A DNA stretch of 64,000 nucleotides from Brevibacillus sp. DP1.3A (GTDB taxonomy: Bacteria; Bacillota; Bacilli; Brevibacillales; Brevibacillaceae): contig NZ_CP085876.1 in NCBI RefSeq assembly GCF_013284245.2, positions 4,261,001 to 4,325,000 on the forward strand, in the 5' to 3' direction. A program made the position numbers and the translations under genes. Shown here piece by piece: positions 59,325 through 64,000 of the stretch. Positions within the stretch are counted from its first letter, which is position 1. Each line of letters starts with the position of its first letter. The notes under the pieces were generated by a model. The model had not been told where the DNA came from and did no database searches. It was given only the letters and a program-made list of their open reading frames with translations.

Positions 59325-59583
59325 GAGTCAACATAGTGGAGGAGAAGAAAAAGCGCAGTTCTCTTCGACTCTGACACGCCCGCAAGAGAGATTGACTGTC
59401 CGTCTCCACTTAAAAAAGGGGACCGTCGAGCCAAAGCCACCCTACGGGCGGAAGATTCTCAAGGAAGAAGTGTTCGACAAGCGTGGTCCCCTTTTTGAAG
59501 TTCCGACTGGGTAGGCGTTGTCAAGGTCTGCGAGTCCTGCGCTTTTTCTTCTCACCAGCTTTATTGGTTCATCGATACCTTTA
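59325..59583 (+). repeat. 259-bp structured repeat, copy 2
   Basis: Same length as copy 1 (4327-4585), no indels, about 20 substitutions by hand count. The terminal stem (GAGAAGAAAAAGCGCAG / CTGCGCTTTTTCTTCTC) is perfectly paired here; copy 1 has two A-C mispairs at the same place. The GGGGACC / GGTCCCC internal stem and the CCACCCTACGGGCGG block are unchanged. Like copy 1, it follows a PAS/AAA+ sigma-54 activator gene in the same direction, 22 bases after the stop. A shared reading frame exists but its changes are not protein-like. Confidence 0.8.
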
Positions 59584-59620
59584 AAAATGATCATCTTTAT
59601 CTTTTTAGATTGGTATATAA

Positions 59621-59651
59621 AAAAGGAGCGCTATCTCGCAGCGCTCCTTTT
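59621..59651 (-). terminator. Terminator of the 133-aa gene
   Basis: AAAAGGAGCGC / GCGCTCCTTTT stem just beyond the stop at 59662, running into TTTTTTATA on the minus strand. Confidence 0.85.
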
Positions 59652-59661
59652 CATTCTTGGA

Positions 59662-60063
59662 TTACTCTTCAATCTTCTTTGCTTTTTTGCCAAACCACGT
59701 ATTTGCAACTAGCTCGACTACTTGCTTCGGCAATGATTGTGGTGCTTGTATTTCTGTTCCAGCCTTGTCCACTGTGCGGTACAGCAAAGCTTTGTCATCT
59801 GCTGGGTCTGACATGGTTTGCAGTGTCCACTCACCGATTTGTCCGGCGTTTGTCCACTCCTCGATCATCAGCTGATACTCTCCCGGAGCCAGCTCGATGT
59901 AATCCTCGTCTGTCACATCCACAATAGCATATCCATCATGCTCGATTTCAGCATCGTATGTATTTCCGTTCGCCCCTTCGTACAGAGCGAGCTCTTCCGG
60001 GTTGTTCAAGTTTTCTGTAAGATGAGTAAAATCCGCAATCGTCACCTTAATACGCTTTTTCAT
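59662..60063 (-). CDS. Hypothetical protein, 133 aa
   Basis: The ATG at 60063 follows GGGAGGGG. The 133-residue soluble protein begins MKKRIKVTIADFTHLTENLNNPEELALYEG, is acidic and probably beta-rich (ELAPGEYQLMIEEWT), ending in a Lys-rich tail. No family is recognised. It has its own terminator; 51 bases separate it from the endonuclease IV gene on the same strand, so the two may be cotranscribed. Confidence 0.7.
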   Translation of the reverse strand: MKKRIKVTIADFTHLTENLNNPEELALYEGANGNTYDAEIEHDGYAIVDVTDEDYIELAPGEYQLMIEEWTNAGQIGEWTLQTMSDPADDKALLYRTVDKAGTEIQAPQSLPKQVVELVANTWFGKKAKKIEE

Positions 60064-60114
60064 AGCTACCCCTCCCGTGTTGAACACATCATTTCACACT
60101 CTACCACAACATGG

Positions 60115-60957
60115 TCAGCCCTGCCAATTGTCTCTGAGCAGACGAACATGTTTGATTTCTTCGCTTTGTCCCCCTTCTGAGCCTCTCGCCGTTTCCAGAA
60201 CGATGGGAAGTCCTTGCAATTCGGGTGTTTGCAAAAAAGCGGCAATAGCTGCATCACCGATCATCCCTTTTCCGATGGAGGCATGCCGGTCTCGAAAGGA
60301 ACCACTCGGATAAACGGAATCGTTCAGATGAACGGCACGCAAGCTCGTAAAATAATCGAGCTCTCGCATCCGATCAGCTACTTCCCCCCAATCATTCCCT
60401 TTCCACAATCCGCTGGCAAATGCATGACACGTATCCAGGCAAAAGCCTACCTTCTGTGGCTCAGCAAACAATTGTCGAACCTGCGTAAGCTCTTCGAGTG
60501 TCGTGCCCATCCGGTTACCTTGTCCGGCATTGTTTTCGATTAACAGCTGGGCCTTTCCATTCCAGCCATCCAGTATTTGATTGACCATCTGGATCATGAT
60601 TTTGTAACCGGTAAGAACATCGGCGCCTTTATACTGGCCAAAGTGAACGACCACGCCCAACGCTCCACAAGCTTCGGCAATTTCAAGGTCATTTCGTACG
60701 GAGCCCACTGTGACGGCGAATAGCTCCTGCTCCTCGACGCAAAGATTGACCGGGTATGGCGTATGAGCAATCGACAGCATACCATTTTGCTGACAAAAGG
60801 CGCGACACCGCTCTGCATCCCGGGCATCGAATTGCTTAACACCTAAACTTCGCGGGTTTTTCGGGAAAAATTGAAAGGATAACGCTCCTTCTTTGTAGGC
60901 AGTTCTCGCCGCCTCCTCGTACCCATGACGAATACTGACATGACAACCGATTTCCAA
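60115..60957 (-). CDS. nfo: Endonuclease IV (AP endonuclease family 2)
   Basis: The 280-residue TIM-barrel enzyme cuts abasic sites in DNA. Family motifs are in order: GCHVSIRHG, SFQFFPKNPRS, AHTPYPVNL, VVHFGQYKG, IENNAGQGNRMG, CLDTCHAFASG, HLNDSVYPSGSFRDRHASIGKG and IVLETARG (usually LETP). Most metal-ligand His, Glu and Asp positions are present. A TTG start follows AGGGCGGG. Length fits Nfo (about 280-300). Confidence 0.9.
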   Translation of the reverse strand: MEIGCHVSIRHGYEEAARTAYKEGALSFQFFPKNPRSLGVKQFDARDAERCRAFCQQNGMLSIAHTPYPVNLCVEEQELFAVTVGSVRNDLEIAEACGALGVVVHFGQYKGADVLTGYKIMIQMVNQILDGWNGKAQLLIENNAGQGNRMGTTLEELTQVRQLFAEPQKVGFCLDTCHAFASGLWKGNDWGEVADRMRELDYFTSLRAVHLNDSVYPSGSFRDRHASIGKGMIGDAAIAAFLQTPELQGLPIVLETARGSEGGQSEEIKHVRLLRDNWQG

Positions 60958-60995
60958 GGCAATCCCGCCCTTCTCTCGCTTCCTTTCATTGCTTG

Positions 60996-61159
60996 TTCAA
61001 AAAGTCGTCTTTTCAGCACCAAGAAAGTGGTGTGAACCTGAAAAAGGAGGAGCGGAATGTAGGAAACCTACATGAGCACCGGACTTTGAAGGTGAACGCC
61101 TCTTTCGACGCCGAATAGACTTTCAGGACGACTCCTTGATCAAAAGACGACTTTTTGAA
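60996..61159. mobile_element. MITE-like element with perfect 18-bp terminal inverted repeats
   Basis: TTCAAAAAGTCGTCTTTT (60996-61013) is exactly complementary to the end at 61142-61159. The 164-bp interior is non-coding, with a hairpin ATGTAGG-AAA-CCTACAT and further GC-rich segments. No target-site duplication is obvious. A miniature transposon end pair or a long structured RNA are both possible. Similar elements elsewhere in this genome would settle which. Confidence 0.75.
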
Positions 61160-61244
61160 ATACCTCTATCATTTTTCCCTCTGTCTCTTCTTCTCAATCG
61201 AATACTTGCGCTTCCCTGTCAGATCGAATAAACTTAAAACTAAA

Positions 61245-61258
61245 CCGAACGTTCAGTC
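61245..61258 (+). promoter_or_regulatory. TetR operator in the tetR promoter
   Basis: ACCGAACGTTCAGT is nearly palindromic around ACGT and sits 23 bases before the TetR-type gene. It matches the sequence before the MFS gene (61897-61910), which shows that one regulator binds both. Confidence 0.8.
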
Positions 61259-61280
61259 TAGAAGAAGGAGCTTTTAAAAA

Positions 61281-61874
61281 ATGTCAAAGCGTCGTCTCGA
61301 TGGGGAGAAAACCAAACAACATATCGTAGAGAAAGCCACCGAGTTATTTTCTCAGAAAGGCTATTCAGCCACTTCCATTGAGGACATTTGCCAAGCAACT
61401 GGAGCGAGTAAGGGCAGCCTCTATTATCACTTCAAAAACAAGGAGCAGTTGTTCCTGTATTTGCTTGAAAAGCAGTACAACGAATGGGTAGATCTGTGGC
61501 AGGAAAAAGAAAAAGAATTCGAGACATCCATCGATAAGCTGTACGGCTTAGCTGCTTTTTTCTTGGAGGATTTTTTGTCCCACCCTTTAAAAAAAGCAGG
61601 CGAAGAGTTCTCCGGTAGCCAGCTCGCCGATCCAGTCATTTTGGAACAAGTGCTGGAAATGCTCGGTTCTACGTATACCCTCTATACTTCCCTCTTCCAA
61701 GAAGGAATCGACCGAGGCGAGTTCGCCCCATGCGATCCCGAAGAAATGGCGATGATATTGGAAGGGCTCATGAACGGAATCATTAACGTAGGTTATCAAA
61801 TGGAAGACGAACGTCTTCATGCTCTTCTGAAGAGGAGCATTGACGTTTTGCTGCATGGCATTGTTGCCAAGTAG
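61281..61874 (+). CDS. TetR-family transcriptional repressor
   Basis: The 197-residue protein has a TetR DNA-binding domain (residues 8-58; KTKQHIVEKATELFSQKGYSATSIEDICQATGASKGSLYYHFKNKEQLF) and a helical ligand-binding region. The ATG follows AAGGAG. It probably represses itself and the MFS gene 62 bases downstream, as the same operator sequence precedes both. The ligand is presumably a substrate of that transporter. Confidence 0.93.
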   Translation: MSKRRLDGEKTKQHIVEKATELFSQKGYSATSIEDICQATGASKGSLYYHFKNKEQLFLYLLEKQYNEWVDLWQEKEKEFETSIDKLYGLAAFFLEDFLSHPLKKAGEEFSGSQLADPVILEQVLEMLGSTYTLYTSLFQEGIDRGEFAPCDPEEMAMILEGLMNGIINVGYQMEDERLHALLKRSIDVLLHGIVAK

Positions 61875-61896
61875 CATTTTTTTCACCTTTAATTAG

Positions 61897-61910
61897 ACCG
61901 GACGTTCGGT
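61897..61910 (+). promoter_or_regulatory. TetR operator in front of the MFS gene
   Basis: ACCGGACGTTCGGT matches the operator at 61245-61258 and is close to a perfect ACCGAACGTTCGGT palindrome. It lies in the 62-base gap between tetR and the MFS gene, so the MFS gene has an own regulated promoter. Confidence 0.8.
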
Positions 61911-61936
61911 ATAACTTTTCGGGAGTGAAATGACCT

Positions 61937-63184
61937 ATGAAAGGTCTTTGGGGAAACAAAGTTTTTCTCACTGTCTTTATCAGTGATACATTAGAAAATA
62001 TCGGTATATGGATTCGTAACATGGCCTTGCTCTACTATGTGATGGAGACGAGCGGCAACAATCCAACCGCCGTATCGCTTTTGACCGCTATCGAACTTGC
62101 GCCGATCTTGGTTTTTTCGATTATTGGCGGGGCATTGGCTGATCGCTGGAATCCGAAGCGAACGATGATAGCCGGGAACCTGTTGAGCGCCATCTCTGTT
62201 TTGGTCATCGTGTATTTACTCTGGCAAGGGATGTGGATCGCTGTATTCTTTGCGACATTTATCTCGGCTGTCGTGTCACAGTTCTCCCAGCCTTCTTCTG
62301 CCAAGATGATGAAGCGTCATATTCCTGATGAGCAAGTTGCAGCAGCTGTGTCTATTTCACAAAGTACGGGTTCTATTTTTCTACTGGTCGGCCCGATTGT
62401 CGGAACCTTTTTCTTTGAACATTGGGGCATCTACCCTTCCCTGTTAACGATGGCTGGCCTATTCTTCGTCTCGGCACTGATCCTCTTGACACTCCCTGCC
62501 TCATCTGCCACTGCACCAGAGGAAGATGGAACTCTCCTTTCTGAGATTAAAGCAGGTTTTGCCTATGTAAAAAAGCGACCAGCCTTGCGCGGGCTCGCCA
62601 TTACCTTTTCGTGTCTGGGGCTATCCTCGGGTTTTATTAATTCGCTGGAGGTATTTGTCATCACGGATCGTCTTTTACTCTCCAAGGAAGCCATTCAATG
62701 GTTTAACGCGTTAGACGGATTGGGTATGCTGTTGGGCGGCATTTTGGCTTCCGTTTATCTGGAACGCCTGAATGGTCGCTGGGTCATTACAGGTGGATTG
62801 ATATTCTTCGCTCTCTCCGTCGCCGTAGAAGTTCTCTCTGTATGGATATACCTAACCGCAGCGATGCGCTTTTTCACCGGAATTGGGATGGCATTTTTAC
62901 AGATCGTGATCAGTATGTTCATGATCAAGCTCGTGGATGAAGCGTATATCGGACGGGTAAATGGAACGATTTCACCGCTCATGGTCGGACTCATGATGAT
63001 CGGTTCCTTTGTTGCAGGTCCGCTCATGCAGATGACTTCGTTGATTATGGTCTTTCTAATAGCATCTGTAATCCTTCTGCTTACTGCATGGGGATGTACT
63101 CGAATCAAGTGGGATTCGGCAGAGGTTACACAAGATGGAGCTAACCATCTTCTCGAACAAAAACAAGCGCAAACTCTATCATAA
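61937..63184 (+). CDS. MFS transporter (MFS_3/enterobactin-exporter-type)
   Basis: The 415-residue membrane protein has about 12 helices, starting with KVFLTVFISDTLENIGIWIRNMALLYYV, the loop 2-3 signature in the form GGALADRWNPKRTMIAGN, and a long central loop near residue 195. This is a proton-driven exporter of drugs or metabolites; substrate unknown. Its control by the adjacent TetR protein through shared operators suggests induction by its own substrate. Confidence 0.9.
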   Translation: MKGLWGNKVFLTVFISDTLENIGIWIRNMALLYYVMETSGNNPTAVSLLTAIELAPILVFSIIGGALADRWNPKRTMIAGNLLSAISVLVIVYLLWQGMWIAVFFATFISAVVSQFSQPSSAKMMKRHIPDEQVAAAVSISQSTGSIFLLVGPIVGTFFFEHWGIYPSLLTMAGLFFVSALILLTLPASSATAPEEDGTLLSEIKAGFAYVKKRPALRGLAITFSCLGLSSGFINSLEVFVITDRLLLSKEAIQWFNALDGLGMLLGGILASVYLERLNGRWVITGGLIFFALSVAVEVLSVWIYLTAAMRFFTGIGMAFLQIVISMFMIKLVDEAYIGRVNGTISPLMVGLMMIGSFVAGPLMQMTSLIMVFLIASVILLLTAWGCTRIKWDSAEVTQDGANHLLEQKQAQTLS

Positions 63185-63200
63185 GAAAATGCGCCCAAGC

Positions 63201-63231
63201 AAAAAAGCTGTCCACTAAGCGGACAGCTTTT
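63201..63231. terminator. Bidirectional terminator between the MFS and universal stress protein genes
   Basis: AAAAAAGCTGTCC / GGACAGCTTTTT with a six-base loop; convergent genes. Confidence 0.85.
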
Positions 63232-63243
63232 TCTAGCAAAATG

Positions 63244-64000
63244 CTATGTTTTCACAATGAGGAGTGGTGTTTTCGTACGATGAATCGTTTTAAATGTAAC
63301 ACTGCCAAGAAGCGTACCTGCAACTGCACCTTGGCCATGATGACCGAGCACAACCAGTCCTGCGTCGATTTCTTCAGCCGTCTGGCGGATCACAGTAGCT
63401 GGGTCTCCAACCACGACCTTGCTTTCAAAAGGAAGCGATGCAGCTTCAAGCATCTCCTCGCAAGGTTTTAGCGTTTCACGTCCCCAACCTTCGAGGGTAT
63501 TCATGTTATCCCAGCCTACGCCATACACTCCTGCGTATGTGACTGGTGGGATGACAACGGACAAGAGTGTATATGATACATCCGGTAGGTGCTGCCCCAT
63601 CTCGATGGCTTTTTTCGCAGCTTCCATCGAATGATCGGAGCCATCTACTGCAATGAGTACTTTATTCCAAGGGAAGCGGCTCTCATCTGTCTCCTCCGCA
63701 ATGAGGAAGACTGGGACTTTGACATCGTGGAGTGTCGGATAGCTGACGCTTTGCAACAGGAAGCCTGTAATGCGACCGTAACCATGTGTACCCATTACGA
63801 TGGCAGCATAGTCATTCGCTGCGTGCTTCGCAATGACTTCATGCGGCTCTCCGAACTCAATCTCCAGTTCATACGAGATTCCGGCTTCTTCTACGATCGC
63901 CAGGAATTTTTTCAGATCATCTCTTGCTTCATCCAATTGAAAATCTTCAACGACATCTCGTCCCAACCTTCTGACAACATTGCGCGAAGGGAACGGCGAA
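63244..64000 (-). CDS. Universal stress protein, tandem UspA domains (5' end outside window)
   Basis: The frame is open to the window edge, so the start lies outside. Two UspA domains are visible: the second is complete with its ATP-type motif (KVLIAVDGSDHSMEAAKKAIE at its start; LVVLGHHGQGAVAGTLLGSVTFKTIHRTKTPLLIVK at its end), while the first is cut by the edge and ends in VMGTHGYGRITGFLLQSVSYPTLHDVKVPVFLIA. The conserved G-2x-G-9x-G-S/T loop is clear in the second (G-Q-G...GSVT). Such proteins bind ATP and aid stress survival. A TTG near 63966 could be an internal start but is not preferred. Confidence 0.85.
   Translation of the reverse strand, partial: SPFPSRNVVRRLGRDVVEDFQLDEARDDLKKFLAIVEEAGISYELEIEFGEPHEVIAKHAANDYAAIVMGTHGYGRITGFLLQSVSYPTLHDVKVPVFLIAEETDESRFPWNKVLIAVDGSDHSMEAAKKAIEMGQHLPDVSYTLLSVVIPPVTYAGVYGVGWDNMNTLEGWGRETLKPCEEMLEAASLPFESKVVVGDPATVIRQTAEEIDAGLVVLGHHGQGAVAGTLLGSVTFKTIHRTKTPLLIVKT

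Noticed and set aside
1-64000. tRNA, rRNA genes and CRISPR arrays
   Set aside because: No cloverleaf-like or rRNA-like sequences and no regularly spaced repeats were seen on reading both strands; a formal scan was not possible.

Overview
The window looks like chromosome from a low-to-mid G+C, Gram-positive, endospore-forming member of the Bacillales, most probably Brevibacillus. This is inferred from gene content and style, not from a database match. Evidence is: the sporulation genes sda and spoVIF and two YjcZ-type micro-proteins; RocR/sigma-54 control of arginine catabolism; a T-box before argS and an S-box (SAM-I) before metH; strong AGGAGG-type ribosome sites with many TTG and GTG starts; and Fur boxes on siderophore genes. 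No rRNA, tRNA, CRISPR array, integrase or intact insertion sequence was seen.

Layout. 1-4.3 kb: edge of an unidentified gene, a conserved hypothetical, sda with upstream DnaA boxes, and divergent rocD/rocR. 4.3-6.3 kb: a 259-bp structured repeat, then a sigma-54-type promoter and an amino-acid permease. 6.3-21.3 kb: mixed housekeeping genes (MFS/LysR pair, PAP2 phosphatase, YqxD, subtilase, spoVIF, yjcZ, yczE, ribonuclease Z, an SsuABC/ThiXYZ-like ABC operon, VOC protein, TPR protein, YneK, DUF502 protein, sulfurtransferase). 21.3-24.8 kb: an AT-rich insertion holding one large KAP-family P-loop NTPase; a diverged copy of the sulfurtransferase 3' end lies at its far edge. 24.9-30 kb: iron-siderophore genes (AraC-type sensor regulator, two binding lipoproteins, a BesA-like esterase) with two Fur boxes. 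30-40.6 kb: MFS, XRE-cupin regulator and M24 peptidase, GNAT, histidine phosphatase, RF3, M32 carboxypeptidase, SDR, Mug glycosylase, CotS-like kinase. 40.6-46.3 kb: SAM-riboswitch-controlled metH-yitJ operon. 46.4-52.7 kb: YjcZ-like protein, ECF sigma/anti-sigma pair, T-box-argS. 52.7-59.6 kb: a six-gene operon (two CoA-transferase subunits, an amino-acid-type ABC transporter, a thiolase) read from a consensus sigma-54 promoter, with a divergent PAS/AAA+ activator and a second copy of the 259-bp repeat. 59.6-64 kb: a hypothetical, endonuclease IV, a MITE-like element, a TetR/MFS efflux pair with matching operators, and the edge of a universal stress protein.

How parts work together. Two sigma-54 circuits are visible: RocR with rocD and probably the permease, and the CoA-transferase/thiolase operon with its own activator. 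Each has paired palindromic activator sites, and each activator gene is followed within 30 bp by a copy of the same repeat. Arginine and methionine supply are sensed by RNA (T-box, S-box). Iron genes carry Fur boxes.

The observations most worth following are the two-copy repeat, the KAP island with its displaced gene end, and a CoA-transferase beta subunit whose expected catalytic glutamate reads as valine.
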